Source: Dactylosporangium aurantiacum (GTDB lineage Bacteria; Actinomycetota; Actinomycetes; Mycobacteriales; Micromonosporaceae). Taken from it: a stretch of 64,000 bases of DNA. The translations under genes were made by a program, and so were the position numbers. Below, piece after piece: positions 34,811 to 43,700 of this stretch (position 1 is the first letter of the stretch; each line of letters starts with the position of its first letter). The stretch spans positions 186,001 through 250,000 of the forward strand of contig NZ_JNYJ01000038.1 of assembly GCF_000716715.1 (NCBI RefSeq), given 5' to 3'. The notes beneath the pieces were generated by a model. The model ran no database searches. It was not told where the DNA came from and saw nothing but the letters and a program-made list of their open reading frames with translations.

Positions 34811-37566
34811 GACCGCTCCCCGCTGGCCTTGGTGTCGCCGCCGACCAGCGACAGGAACGCGTCTTCGAGCCGCCGCCGCGGCGTGACCCGGTCGATGCCG
34901 ACGCCGGCGCGCACGAGCGCGGCGACCACCTCGGACCTCGGTGTGCCGTCGATGTCGACGACCAGTCCGTTGCCGCCGGACCAGGCGACCGAGCGGATCC
35001 CGGCGAGCTCCTCGAGGACCTTCCCGGCGGCGTCCACGTCGGACACGTCCAGCTGCACCGTCGGCGAGTCGCCCACGATGTCGTCGACCTTGCCGGCCGC
35101 CACGACCTCGCCCTTGTGCATCACGACGACGTCGGTGCAGGTCTGCTCCACCTCGGCGAGCAGGTGGCTGGACACCAGCACGGCCCGGCCGCCGGTCGCG
35201 TACCGGCGCAGCACCTTGCGCATCTCCGCGATCTGCGGCGGGTCCAGCCCGTCCGTCGGCTCGTCCAGCACGAGCAGCTCCGGCAGGCCGAGCATGGCCT
35301 GGGCGATGGCGAGGCGCTGGCGCATGCCGTGGCTGTAGGTCTTCACCCGCCGGTTGACGGCCGTGCCCAGACCGGCGATCTCGAACGCCTCGTCGAAGTG
35401 CGCGTCCTGTGCCGGCCGGCCGGTCGCGGCCCAGTACAGGTGCAGGTTCTGCAGACCGGTGAGGTGCGGCAGGAAGCCCGGGCCCTCGACGAGGGCGCCG
35501 ACCCGGGACAGCACCGGGGCGCCCGGCAGGAGCTGGTGGCCGAAGACGAGGATCTCGCCCTCGCTGGGCCTGGTCAGCCCCATCAGTACCCGCAGCGACG
35601 TGGTCTTGCCGGCGCCGTTCGGGCCGAGCAGGCCGACGACCTGCCCACGCTGGACGGTGAAGTCGACCTTCGCGACGGCGACGAAGTCCCCGTACGTCTT
35701 GCGCAGCCCCCGCACCACGAGCGGCGTGTCGGCGTGGTCGGGGTCGATGCGGCGCTCGATGCGCCTGGCCCGGGCGCGGGCGACCAGCACCGCGGCGACC
35801 AGCCCGACCAGGATGAGCGCGACGAGTGCGGCGAGGACGTACCGCCAGATGACGTTCGGGTTCGCCAGCGGCGTGCCGGCCACGTCCGGCAGGCTCACCG
35901 CCCCGTCGACGGCGACCTGGTAGACGACCGGGTCGGGTGGGGAGGCGTACGCGCTGTCGGCGGAGGCGACCGTGATGCGCACCCGGCTGCCCGCCTCGAA
36001 TCGGTGCACGACGGCGGGCAGCGTCACGGTCACCGGCTGCGCGTCGGCGATGGTCTTCGGCAGCCCGGTCAGCCGTACCGGCGCGATCAGCCCGTCGGGG
36101 ATCGAGGCGGCGCCCTTCGCCGGCACGTCGTACAGCTTGACGAAGAGCACCGCCTCGCCGGTCGGCGACGCGGCCCGGATGCGCACGACCGGCGCGCCCG
36201 CCACGTCCAGCGTCGCGGGCAGCGGTGCGGACGTGTAGTCGGCGTGCTGGCCCGGGATCTCGGCGGAGACACCGCTGCCGAGCAGGCTCGCGACGCTGGC
36301 GATCGGCAGCGAGGAGATCGCGGCCGGGTTGCCGTTGGGCGGGTTGGCGATGTCCTGGGGACCGCCGGTGAGCGCGATGCTCGCGGTGGAGGTGCCGGCC
36401 AGGCCCGGGTACGCGTCCAGCGACGACGCCGCGGTGACCAGCCCGCGGCCCTGCGCGTTGAGGCCGGACACCCGCGAGTAGGTGAAGCTGTTCTCCGGCG
36501 CCTTGCCGTTGCCCTTGACGTAGTGGTCGAGCCACTGCGCGGTCAGGAACCGCAGCCGGTCGACCTCGGACTGCGGGCCCTTGCCGCCGTCGTGGCCGCC
36601 GGTGAACCAGGCGACCCGCACGGGCGTGCCGGCGGCGGCGATGCCGCGGGCGTTGGCGTCGCCCTCGCTGAGCGGGAACAGGGTGTCGACCTGGCCCTGG
36701 ATCAGCAGCGTCGGTGCCTTGATCCGGTCCAGCACCGGGGCCGGGCTGGAGCGGCGCAGCAGGGCGAGCGCCGCCTCGCCGGCCTTGCCGGTGGTGGCGA
36801 TGTCGAGGTACGCCTCGCAGACGTCCCTGGCGAAGCGGCCGCACTGGGCGTCGCCGGTGGGGGTCCGCTGCGGCGCGGCCGCGCCGCCGCCGGTGAGCGC
36901 GTCGGTGATGGGGTCGGCGCTGCCGGAGCCGAAGAACAGGCCGGCCCACTGCTTCTTGAACACGCCGCCGGCGGGGTCCTTGCCGGTCGACTCGGGCAGG
37001 AAGGCGCGGGACAGGTCGTTCCACGTGATCATCGGGACGATCGCGTCGACCCGCCGGTCCTGCGCGGCCAGCAGCAGGGCGAGCGCGCCGCCGTAGGAGC
37101 CGCCGACCGCGGCGACGCGCGGGTCGCCGGCCGCGTCGGTCTGGATGTCGGGCCGGGCGGCGAGCCAGTCCAGCAGCCGCTGCGCGTCCTTGACCTCCCA
37201 GTCGGGGCTGTCGAGGTGGATCTCGCCGGTGGAGCGGCCGAAGCCCTGTGCGGTCCAGGTGAGCACCGCATACCCGAGATCGGCGAAGTCCTGCGCGTCG
37301 GACCGCACGCTCTGCTTGGTGCCGCCGAAGCCGTGCGCGAGCAGGATCGCCGGTTTCCGGCCGCTCTTCTTGGGCAGGTACAGCGTCGTGTCGAGGGTCA
37401 CCTCGGTCGCGTCGCCGGGGCCGGTGCGCACGGTGATGCGCTGCTCCTCGGTGCGGTACGTGGCGGGCGAGGGCACGACCGCCCAGCCGACCAGACCGAC
37501 CAGCACCAGGGCGACCACCGAGCCGGCGATGACCCGGCGCCGGTTGAGACGCGGTAAGAGACGCAT
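34807..37566 (-). CDS. Alpha/beta hydrolase fused to ABC exporter ATPase
   Basis: A 919-residue two-part protein. Residues 12-32 form a membrane anchor; about 35-580 is a CocE/X-Pro dipeptidyl-peptidase-like serine hydrolase with the oxyanion motif HGFGG, nucleophile GGSYGG (Ser157), an acid in QGQVDTLFP and histidine in GGHDGGKG, followed by its C-terminal jelly-roll domain. A second membrane helix (about 583-607) leads to a complete ABC ATPase from residue 613: Walker A GPNGAGKT, signature YSHGMRQRL, Walker B ELLVLDEPTDGLD and the H-loop SSHLL. The hydrolase is thus outside and the ATPase inside. The permease gene overlaps its end. The natural substrate, perhaps a peptide or ester, is unknown. 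Confidence 0.9.
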   Translation of the reverse strand: MRLLPRLNRRRVIAGSVVALVLVGLVGWAVVPSPATYRTEEQRITVRTGPGDATEVTLDTTLYLPKKSGRKPAILLAHGFGGTKQSVRSDAQDFADLGYAVLTWTAQGFGRSTGEIHLDSPDWEVKDAQRLLDWLAARPDIQTDAAGDPRVAAVGGSYGGALALLLAAQDRRVDAIVPMITWNDLSRAFLPESTGKDPAGGVFKKQWAGLFFGSGSADPITDALTGGGAAAPQRTPTGDAQCGRFARDVCEAYLDIATTGKAGEAALALLRRSSPAPVLDRIKAPTLLIQGQVDTLFPLSEGDANARGIAAAGTPVRVAWFTGGHDGGKGPQSEVDRLRFLTAQWLDHYVKGNGKAPENSFTYSRVSGLNAQGRGLVTAASSLDAYPGLAGTSTASIALTGGPQDIANPPNGNPAAISSLPIASVASLLGSGVSAEIPGQHADYTSAPLPATLDVAGAPVVRIRAASPTGEAVLFVKLYDVPAKGAASIPDGLIAPVRLTGLPKTIADAQPVTVTLPAVVHRFEAGSRVRITVASADSAYASPPDPVVYQVAVDGAVSLPDVAGTPLANPNVIWRYVLAALVALILVGLVAAVLVARARARRIERRIDPDHADTPLVVRGLRKTYGDFVAVAKVDFTVQRGQVVGLLGPNGAGKTTSLRVLMGLTRPSEGEILVFGHQLLPGAPVLSRVGALVEGPGFLPHLTGLQNLHLYWAATGRPAQDAHFDEAFEIAGLGTAVNRRVKTYSHGMRQRLAIAQAMLGLPELLVLDEPTDGLDPPQIAEMRKVLRRYATGGRAVLVSSHLLAEVEQTCTDVVVMHKGEVVAAGKVDDIVGDSPTVQLDVSDVDAAGKVLEELAGIRSVAWSGGNGLVVDIDGTPRSEVVAALVRAGVGIDRVTPRRRLEDAFLSLVGGDTKASGERS

Positions 37567-37650
37567 CGGCCAAACGTACGCAACCGATGTTGCGCGATGG
37601 CGAATTCCTCAGCGCCTTCTCAGCAAGCGGCCGGGATATACGCTCGCGGA

Positions 37651-39861
37651 GTGGCCGCGACCTTGACGCTCACCGCCAGCCTGCGCCCGGCGGCGCTGGA
37701 CGCCCGCCGCGGCGTGGTCCGGCTGCATCCGGAGGTGCTGGCCGCGCTGGGGCTGCGCGCGGGGGACCCGATCGCGCTCACCGGCCGCCGCGAGTCGGCG
37801 GGGATCGCCGCGCCGGCGGAGGCCGGCGCCAGCCGCGCCCTGCTCTACGCCGACGACCTCCTGCTGGGCAACCTGGGGCTGCGCGACGGCGGTCAGGTCA
37901 CCGTCGCGGCCGCGCGGCTGCGCGCGGCGACGTCGGTGACGCTGACCGGTCCGGCGCAGATCGCCGCGGTCGTCTCGCCGGAGATGCTGCGGCTGGCCCT
38001 GCTCGGCAAGGTCGTCACCGTCGGCGACAACGTGTCGCTGCTGCCGCAGGACGTGTCGCTCACGTCGCTGGACCCCGGCGTGTTCGAGGCGGCGCGGCGC
38101 AGCCTGTCCAACACCGTCGGCTACGCGTGGACCAGCGCCCTGCTCACCGTCGTCGCCGCCGACCCGGGGCCCGGTGCGCTGGTCACGATGGACACCGCCG
38201 TCGGCTGGCGGCACGGGCACGCCACCCACGCCCCCGGCAGCGTCCTCGCCCCCGCCCACCACCCGTCCGACAGCCCGGCGCCGGTCGCCACCGTGCAGCT
38301 CGACGACCTCCCCGGCCTGCGCGCCCAGGCGGAGCAGCTGACCGAGCTGCTCGACCTCGGCTTCCACCACCGCGAGGTGCTGGCCAAGCTCGGCACGACG
38401 GTGTCACTGGGCGTCCTGGTGACCGGCCCGGCCGGCTCCGGCAAGTCCGACCTCGTGCACGCCGTCGCGGCGGGTGTCGAGGCGCGGGTGGTGCCGCTGT
38501 GGGCGCCGGAGCTCGCGGCGCTCACCAACAACGACGCGGCCGGCCGGCTGCGCGAGGCGGCCGGCCAGGTGCGCGCCCCCGGGCCGGCGGTCCTGCTCGT
38601 CGCCGACGTCGACGCGCTCGCCCCGCGCGAGCAGCCCGGCCCGCTGTCCACCGTGTTCCGCCAGCTGGTCGGCGAGCTGATCCGCGACGGCGAGGCGGTC
38701 GTGTGCACCACCAGCCGCCCCGAGTCCGTCGACCCGGCGCTGCACTCCCCCGGCCTGCTCGCGCACGAGATCGCGGTCCCGCTGCCCGACGCCGCGCTGC
38801 GCCGCGAGCAGCTCGCCGTCCTGACCCGCGGCATGCCGCTCGACGAGCACGTCCGCCTCGACGACGTGGCGGGACGCACGCCCGGCTTCGTCGCCGCCGA
38901 CCTCGCCGCGTTGTCCCGCGAGGCAGGTGTACGAGCAGCGCTGCGCCACCGCCGCGAAGGCGAGCCGCCGGTCGTCCTCATGGCCGACTTCGACGCCGCG
39001 CTGGAGGTCGTGCGCCCCACGTCGATGGCCGAGTCGTCCCTCGAGCTGGCCAAGGTCACCCTCGACGACGTCGGCGACATGGCCGAGGTGAAGCAGACCC
39101 TGACCGAGTCGGTGCTGTGGCCGCTGTCGTACCCCGACGCGTTCTCCCGCCTGGGCGTGGAGCCGCCGCGTGGCGTCCTGCTGTACGGCCCGCCCGGCTG
39201 CGGCAAGACGTTCCTGGTGAAGGCGATCGCCGGCACCGGCAAGGCCAACGTCCTGTCGGTCAAGGGCGCCGAGCTGCTGTCGAAGTGGGTCGGCGAGAGC
39301 GAGCGCGCCGTGCGCGAGCTGTTCCGCCGGGCCCGGGAAGCCGCACCGACGCTGGTCTTCCTCGACGAGGTCGACGCCCTCGCCCCGACCCGCGGCCAGG
39401 CCACCGACGGCGGCACCACCGACCGCGTCGTGGCCGCCCTGCTCACCGAGCTCGACGGCGTCGAGTCCCTGCGCAACGTCGTGGTCATCGGCGCCACCAA
39501 CCGCCCCGACCTGGTCGACCCGGCGCTGCTGCGCCCCGGCCGCCTGGAGCGCCTCGTCTTCGTCCCGCCCCCGGACGCCGACGCCCGCGCCGAGATCCTG
39601 CGCACCGCCTCGAAGTCGGTCCCTCTCGCCGCCGACGTCGACCTGCCCTCCCTGGCCGCGTCCCTGGACCGGTTCTCCGCCGCGGACTGCGCCGCGCTCA
39701 TCCGCGAGTCCGCCCTCGCCGCCATGCGCGAGTCCCTGGAGGCCACCGAGGTCACCGCCGCCCACGTGGCCCTGGCCCGTGAGCGGGTCCGCCCGTCGCT
39801 GGACCCGGCCCAGGTCGCCTGGCTCGCCGCGTACGCCGAGCAGCAACAGTCCCGCGGCTGA
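37651..39861 (+). CDS. Cdc48/p97-like double AAA+ ATPase
   Basis: A 736-residue protein with an N-terminal beta-rich domain of the Cdc48/VAT kind (about 1-200) and two AAA modules, like mycobacterial Rv0435c. The first has a sound Walker A (GPAGSGKSD) but its Walker B reads LLVADVDALAP, without the DE pair. The second is canonical: YGPPGCGKT, LVFLDEVDALAPTRG, sensor GATNRPDLVDPALLRPGR with arginine finger. Such proteins unfold other proteins, in actinobacteria possibly as a proteasome feeder. Start GTG 37651 follows CTCGCGGA. It diverges from the hydrolase-ABC operon. Confidence 0.9.
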   Translation: MAATLTLTASLRPAALDARRGVVRLHPEVLAALGLRAGDPIALTGRRESAGIAAPAEAGASRALLYADDLLLGNLGLRDGGQVTVAAARLRAATSVTLTGPAQIAAVVSPEMLRLALLGKVVTVGDNVSLLPQDVSLTSLDPGVFEAARRSLSNTVGYAWTSALLTVVAADPGPGALVTMDTAVGWRHGHATHAPGSVLAPAHHPSDSPAPVATVQLDDLPGLRAQAEQLTELLDLGFHHREVLAKLGTTVSLGVLVTGPAGSGKSDLVHAVAAGVEARVVPLWAPELAALTNNDAAGRLREAAGQVRAPGPAVLLVADVDALAPREQPGPLSTVFRQLVGELIRDGEAVVCTTSRPESVDPALHSPGLLAHEIAVPLPDAALRREQLAVLTRGMPLDEHVRLDDVAGRTPGFVAADLAALSREAGVRAALRHRREGEPPVVLMADFDAALEVVRPTSMAESSLELAKVTLDDVGDMAEVKQTLTESVLWPLSYPDAFSRLGVEPPRGVLLYGPPGCGKTFLVKAIAGTGKANVLSVKGAELLSKWVGESERAVRELFRRAREAAPTLVFLDEVDALAPTRGQATDGGTTDRVVAALLTELDGVESLRNVVVIGATNRPDLVDPALLRPGRLERLVFVPPPDADARAEILRTASKSVPLAADVDLPSLAASLDRFSAADCAALIRESALAAMRESLEATEVTAAHVALARERVRPSLDPAQVAWLAAYAEQQQSRG

Positions 39862-40162
39862 CTCCCCCTGCCCCGGGCACGCCGTCACGCCGGTCGGGCC
39901 TGGCCCGGGTCGGCCGCCACCCGCAGGTCCTGCGCCGCGAGCAGCATGTCCTCCTGGACCGGGCTCCTCCATGCCCACGGGGCCGGTCCGCCTGGCAGGT
40001 GGAGAGGGTGAGTCGTGCCGAGAACGGACAGCACCGGCCCGCCCGGCAGCGGCGCGGGTCACGGTCGACCTGACGCCCGCGGTCGATCAGGGCACTGGAG
40101 CGGACCAGCCGGGCCGCTGGTGACACGAGGACGGACACCAGCGCGGGCGGCCGCCGTGTTCG
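39862..40162. other. Intergenic region after the AAA gene
   Basis: About 300 bases between convergent genes. One minus-strand stretch near 39890-39960 would read DMLLAAQDLRVAADP before a stop, which looks gene-like but has no start or fuller context, so it may be a fragment. Nothing else is supportable. Confidence 0.4.
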
Positions 40163-40552
40163 TCAGCGGCGGCGGGAGCGGGAGGCGCGCAGGCGGCGCA
40201 GGCGCTGCACGACGACCGGCTCGTGCGCGAGGGCCAGCGGGTCGTCGAGCAGGGCGTTGAGCAGCTGGTAATAGCGGGTCGCGGACAGGTTGAACGTGTC
40301 GCGGATGGCCTGCTCCTTGGCGCCGGCCTGGCGCCACCACCGCCGCTCGAAGTCCAGGATCCGCTTGCCGCGCTCGTCGAGCTCCGGCGGCTCCTCGACC
40401 GCGGCGACGTCGAGCCCGCCGTCGCCCTCGGCACCGTCCAGATCCGCGTCCAGATCGGTGTCCAGATCCGCGTCCAGATCGGTGTCCAGGAAGTCGTCAT
40501 GGGTCGACGGCTGTGCCGGGACACGAGTGGCGGCGAGGTCGTCGCGCTGCAT
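40163..40552 (-). CDS. DUF3263 protein with acidic repeat
   Basis: A 129-residue protein. The C-terminal 75 residues are the DUF3263 domain (DERGKRILDFERRWWRQAGAKEQAIRDTFNLSATRYYQLLNALLDDP), a helix-turn-helix-like fold that may bind DNA. The N-terminal half is an acidic run of repeated DTDLDADL units encoded by a 24-bp direct repeat near 40440-40490. ATG 40552 is preceded by GGGAG. Function unknown. Confidence 0.87.
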   Translation of the reverse strand: MQRDDLAATRVPAQPSTHDDFLDTDLDADLDTDLDADLDGAEGDGGLDVAAVEEPPELDERGKRILDFERRWWRQAGAKEQAIRDTFNLSATRYYQLLNALLDDPLALAHEPVVVQRLRRLRASRSRRR

Positions 40553-40625
40553 CGTCGCTCCCAAAGGTCCGGGGGTCGGCCCAGCCTACCGGCGCCCGCC
40601 GGTGATCGCCCGCACCCGCGACGGG

Positions 40626-41411
40626 CTATGCGGTGACGATCTTGACGCCGGCGGCGCTGAAGGCGGCCAGGGTCTCCGGGGTGGCGTTGAAGTCGGTGAC
40701 CAGGGTGTCGATGCGGTCGATCGGGCAGATCCGGGCGAACGCGTGGCCGCCGAGCTTGGAGCTGTCGGCGATGATGACGACCCGGCGGGCGCGGGCGACC
40801 ATGAGGCTGTTCATCGCCGCCTCGCCCTCGTGGTGGGCGGCCGCGCCGAGGGTGACGTCGAGCGCGTCGACGCCGAGCAGGGCGATGTCGAGGGTGACGT
40901 CGCGCAGGATGTTGCCGCCGAGCGGGCCGACGAGCTCGAAGGACTGCGGCCGGACCACGCCGCCGGTCACGACGATCTTCATGCGGGAGCGCACGAGCAG
41001 CTCGTTGGCGATGTTGAGCGCGTTGGTGACCACGGTGAGCTGGGCGTCGTCGACGCCGCCGGTCAGCTCCGGGCGCACGGCCAGGGCACGGGCGACCTCG
41101 GTGGTGGTCGTGCCGCCGTTGAGGGCGACGACCATGCCCGGGGAGACCAGGGCGGCCGCGGCGGCGCCGATACGCTGCTTCTCGGGGGCGTGTTTCGCCG
41201 TCTTGTACCGCAGCGGCAGGTCGTAGGAGACGCCGTTGGCGACCGCCCCGCCGCGGGTCCGGGTGATCATCTGCTGCTGCGCGAGCTGGTCGAAGTCGCG
41301 GCGGATCGTGGCCTGCGAGACGTCGAGCCGCTCGGCCGCGTCCTCGACGCTGATCCGGCCGCTGTCGGTGAGGATCTCGAGGAGCGCGTTCCAGCGCGCA
41401 TAGCGGTCCAC
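40626..41411 (-). CDS. DeoR-family transcriptional regulator
   Basis: A 261-residue repressor of sugar catabolism genes. The N-terminal winged helix (SVEDAAERLDVSQATIRRDFDQLAQQQMI) is followed by the DeoR C-terminal sensor domain with the phosphosugar loop NGGTTTTEVARAL and the late KLGGHAFARICPID. Start GTG 41411 follows GGGAGGGGCC. It diverges from the ROK-nagA operon, and two matching palindromes lie between them; it most likely represses these genes until an amino-sugar phosphate appears. Confidence 0.9.
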   Translation of the reverse strand: MDRYARWNALLEILTDSGRISVEDAAERLDVSQATIRRDFDQLAQQQMITRTRGGAVANGVSYDLPLRYKTAKHAPEKQRIGAAAAALVSPGMVVALNGGTTTTEVARALAVRPELTGGVDDAQLTVVTNALNIANELLVRSRMKIVVTGGVVRPQSFELVGPLGGNILRDVTLDIALLGVDALDVTLGAAAHHEGEAAMNSLMVARARRVVIIADSSKLGGHAFARICPIDRIDTLVTDFNATPETLAAFSAAGVKIVTA

Positions 41412-41445
41412 GGGCCCCTCCCCTGCGCGTACGGTGCGAGATGTG

Positions 41446-41463
41446 TGCACAATAATGCGCGAA
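41446..41463. promoter_or_regulatory. Candidate DeoR-type operator, proximal to the regulator
   Basis: TGCACAATAATGCGCGAA: near-palindrome GCRCA-N4-TGCGC. It shares 15 of 18 bases with the second site 87 bases downstream. Confidence 0.6.
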
Positions 41464-41532
41464 ACTACGGGTAAACGCAAAGGCAACTGCTCGAACTAAC
41501 CCGGGGGGTACGGTTGCCAGCCTGCCCGGCAG

Positions 41533-41550
41533 TGCGCAATGATGCGCGAA
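41533..41550. promoter_or_regulatory. Candidate DeoR-type operator, proximal to the ROK gene
   Basis: TGCGCAATGATGCGCGAA: perfect palindrome GCGCA-ATGA-TGCGC plus the shared GAA. Two copies in one divergent gap suggest looping or cooperative repression by the adjacent DeoR-type protein. Confidence 0.62.
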
Positions 41551-41596
41551 CCCGCCGAGTTTCATGCCACATCGATCAGCGCGAGGACGAGCCCGC

Positions 41597-42571
41597 ATGA
41601 CGCAGACCGTGATAGCCCTCGATGTGGGAGGGACCGGGATCAAGTGCGCGCTGGTCGGCGCCGAGGGCGACGCACTGCACCAGGTGCTGCACGCCGAGCG
41701 GCACGCCACCGGCCGGGAGCGCGGGCCCGAGGCGGTCATCGCGACGATCCTCGACATCGCCGAGGGCCTCGCCGCCACGGCCCGGGCGAAGGGCCTCGAG
41801 CCGCGCGCCGCCGGGCTGGTCGTGCCCGGCGTGATCGACGAGCGCGGCGGCGTCGCCGTCTGGGCCGCGAACGTCGGCTTCCGGGACGTGCCGCTGAAGG
41901 CCCTGCTGGAGGAGCGCCTCGGGCTACCCGCGGCCCTCGGTCACGACGTGCGCGCCGGAGGGCTCGCCGAGGCGCGGCTGGGCGCCGGGCGGGGACACTC
42001 CTACGTGCTGGTCATCCCCATCGGCACCGGCATCGCCGCGGCCAACGTGGTCAACGGGCAGGTCTACACGGGCGCGCACGGTGCCGCCGGCGAGATCGGC
42101 CACATCGTCGTGCGCCCGGACGGCCCCGAGTGCGGCTGCGGCCAGCGTGGCTGCCTGGAGTCGATCGCGTCGGCGTCGGCGGTCGGCCGCCGGTACGGCG
42201 AGCGGGCCGGCCGCCCCGCCACCGCCGAGGAGGTCGCCCGCCTGGCCGCCGAGGGCGAGCCGGCCGCGGTCGCGGTCTGGCAGGAGACCATCGACGCCCT
42301 GGCCGACGGGCTCATGACCGGCATCGCGTTGTTCGACCCGGCGGTCATCGTCCTCGGCGGCGGCCTCGCCGAGGCGGGCGAGGCGCTGCTGGCGCCGCTG
42401 CGGGCCGGGGTCCACGCCCGCGTGACGTTCCACCGCGAGCCGGCCATCACCCGGGCCGCGCTCGGCGACGAGGCCGGCTGCCTCGGCGCCGCCCTGCTCG
42501 CCCTCGACAGCCTCGACAGCCCGGCCAGCAACAGCGCAGACAGTTCAGACAGCTCAGGAGGAACGCGATGA
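41597..42571 (+). CDS. ROK-family sugar kinase (probable N-acetylglucosamine kinase)
   Basis: A 324-residue ROK kinase. ATP-binding DVGGTGIKCALV, catalytic GHDVRAGGLAE, and the zinc motif with CGCGQRGCLE (CxCGxxGCxE) are present, so it is an enzyme rather than a ROK repressor (no N-terminal HTH). Its stop overlaps the nagA start, pointing to N-acetylglucosamine or N-acetylmannosamine as substrate; glucose is possible. The C-terminus ends in a short Ser/Asp-rich tail (DSLDSPASNSADSSDSS) not usual for the family. Start ATG 41597. Confidence 0.88.
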   Translation: MTQTVIALDVGGTGIKCALVGAEGDALHQVLHAERHATGRERGPEAVIATILDIAEGLAATARAKGLEPRAAGLVVPGVIDERGGVAVWAANVGFRDVPLKALLEERLGLPAALGHDVRAGGLAEARLGAGRGHSYVLVIPIGTGIAAANVVNGQVYTGAHGAAGEIGHIVVRPDGPECGCGQRGCLESIASASAVGRRYGERAGRPATAEEVARLAAEGEPAAVAVWQETIDALADGLMTGIALFDPAVIVLGGGLAEAGEALLAPLRAGVHARVTFHREPAITRAALGDEAGCLGAALLALDSLDSPASNSADSSDSSGGTR

Positions 42572-43677
42572 CGGTGGTGTCCGGCGTACGGGTGATCGCG
42601 GGCGACCGCGTGATCGACAACGGCTTCGTCCGGGTCGAGGGCGACCGGATCGCCGAGGTCGGTCAGGCCGCGCCGGGCAGCGCCGACAACGTGACCGTCG
42701 TGCCCGGGTTCGTGGACATCCACGTCCACGGCGGCGGCGGCGCCACCTTCACCACCGGCGACCCCGACGCCGCCCGCACCGCGGCCGCGTACCACCGCGG
42801 GCACGGCACCACGACCCTGCTGGCCAGCCTCGTGACCTCGCCGCCGGACCTGATGCTGTCCGCGACCAAGGCGTTCGCCCCGCTGGTCGCCGAGGGCGTC
42901 CTGGCCGGGGTGCACTTCGAGGGCCCGTACCTGTCGCAGGCCCGCTGCGGCGCGCAGAACCCGGCGTATCTGCGCCACCCCTCCCTCGACGAGCTCACCG
43001 CCCTCATCGACGCCGGCGAGGGCGCGGTGCGCATGGTCACCGTCGCCCCCGAGCTGCCGGGCGCCCTCGACGCGATCAAGCTGCTGGTCTCCCGCGGGGT
43101 CGTGGCCGCCATCGGCCACACCGACGCCACCTGGGAGGAGACCCTCGCCGGCGTCGAGGCCGGCGCGACGGTCGGCACCCACGTCTTCAACGGCATGCGC
43201 CCGCCGCACCACCGCCAGCCCGGCCCGGTCTTCGCCCTGCTCGGCGCCGCCCCGGTCACCTGCGAGTTCGTCGCCGACGGTGTGCACCTGCACGACGGCA
43301 CCCTCGCCTTCGCCGCCTCCGTCACCGGCCCCGGCCGCGCCGCGCTCATCACCGACGCGATGGCCGCCGCCGGCATGCCCGACGGCGAGTACGACCTGGG
43401 CGGCCAGGGCGTCGCCGTCGCCGGGGGCGTGGCCCGCCTGACCCGCGACGGCTCGATCGCCGGCAGCACCCTCACCATGGACGCCGCCTTCCGCCGCGCC
43501 GCCGGTGCCGGGCTGTCCCTGGTGGACGCCTCCCGGATGGCCTCGGCCACCCCGGCCGCCGCGATCGGCCTCGGCGACGAGCTGGGCACCCTGCGCCCCG
43601 GCCTGCGCGCCGACCTCGTCCTGCTCGACGACGCCCTCCAGGTCACCCGCGTCATGCGCGCGGGCGCCTGGGTCTAG
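42568..43677 (+). CDS. nagA: N-acetylglucosamine-6-phosphate deacetylase
   Basis: A 369-residue amidohydrolase that removes acetate from GlcNAc-6-phosphate, the step after phosphorylation. Motifs: PGFVDIHVHGGGG, HFEGPYLS, IGHTDATWE, VFNGMRPPHHRQPG, the catalytic aspartate in LITDAMAAAGMPDG, and LRPGLRADLVLLD at the end. A strong AGGAGGAA ribosome site lies within the end of the kinase gene, and starts and stops overlap (ATGA). With the kinase it forms a two-gene amino-sugar operon opposite the DeoR regulator. Confidence 0.95.
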   Translation: MTVVSGVRVIAGDRVIDNGFVRVEGDRIAEVGQAAPGSADNVTVVPGFVDIHVHGGGGATFTTGDPDAARTAAAYHRGHGTTTLLASLVTSPPDLMLSATKAFAPLVAEGVLAGVHFEGPYLSQARCGAQNPAYLRHPSLDELTALIDAGEGAVRMVTVAPELPGALDAIKLLVSRGVVAAIGHTDATWEETLAGVEAGATVGTHVFNGMRPPHHRQPGPVFALLGAAPVTCEFVADGVHLHDGTLAFAASVTGPGRAALITDAMAAAGMPDGEYDLGGQGVAVAGGVARLTRDGSIAGSTLTMDAAFRRAAGAGLSLVDASRMASATPAAAIGLGDELGTLRPGLRADLVLLDDALQVTRVMRAGAWV

Positions 43678-43688
43678 GGCGCCCGCGC
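43658..43688. terminator. Terminator overlapping the nagA stop
   Basis: A perfect 11-bp stem (GCGCGGGCGCC and its complement) with a 9-base loop that contains the nagA stop codon; it also faces the convergent lactonase gene 13 bases beyond. Confidence 0.75.
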
Positions 43689-43700
43689 GGGGCGCCGCGG

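Noticed and set aside
39890..39990. Minus-strand fragment reading DMLLAAQDLRVAADP
   Set aside because: Gene-like wording but no start, no ribosome site and only about 30 codons before a stop; at best a fragment.
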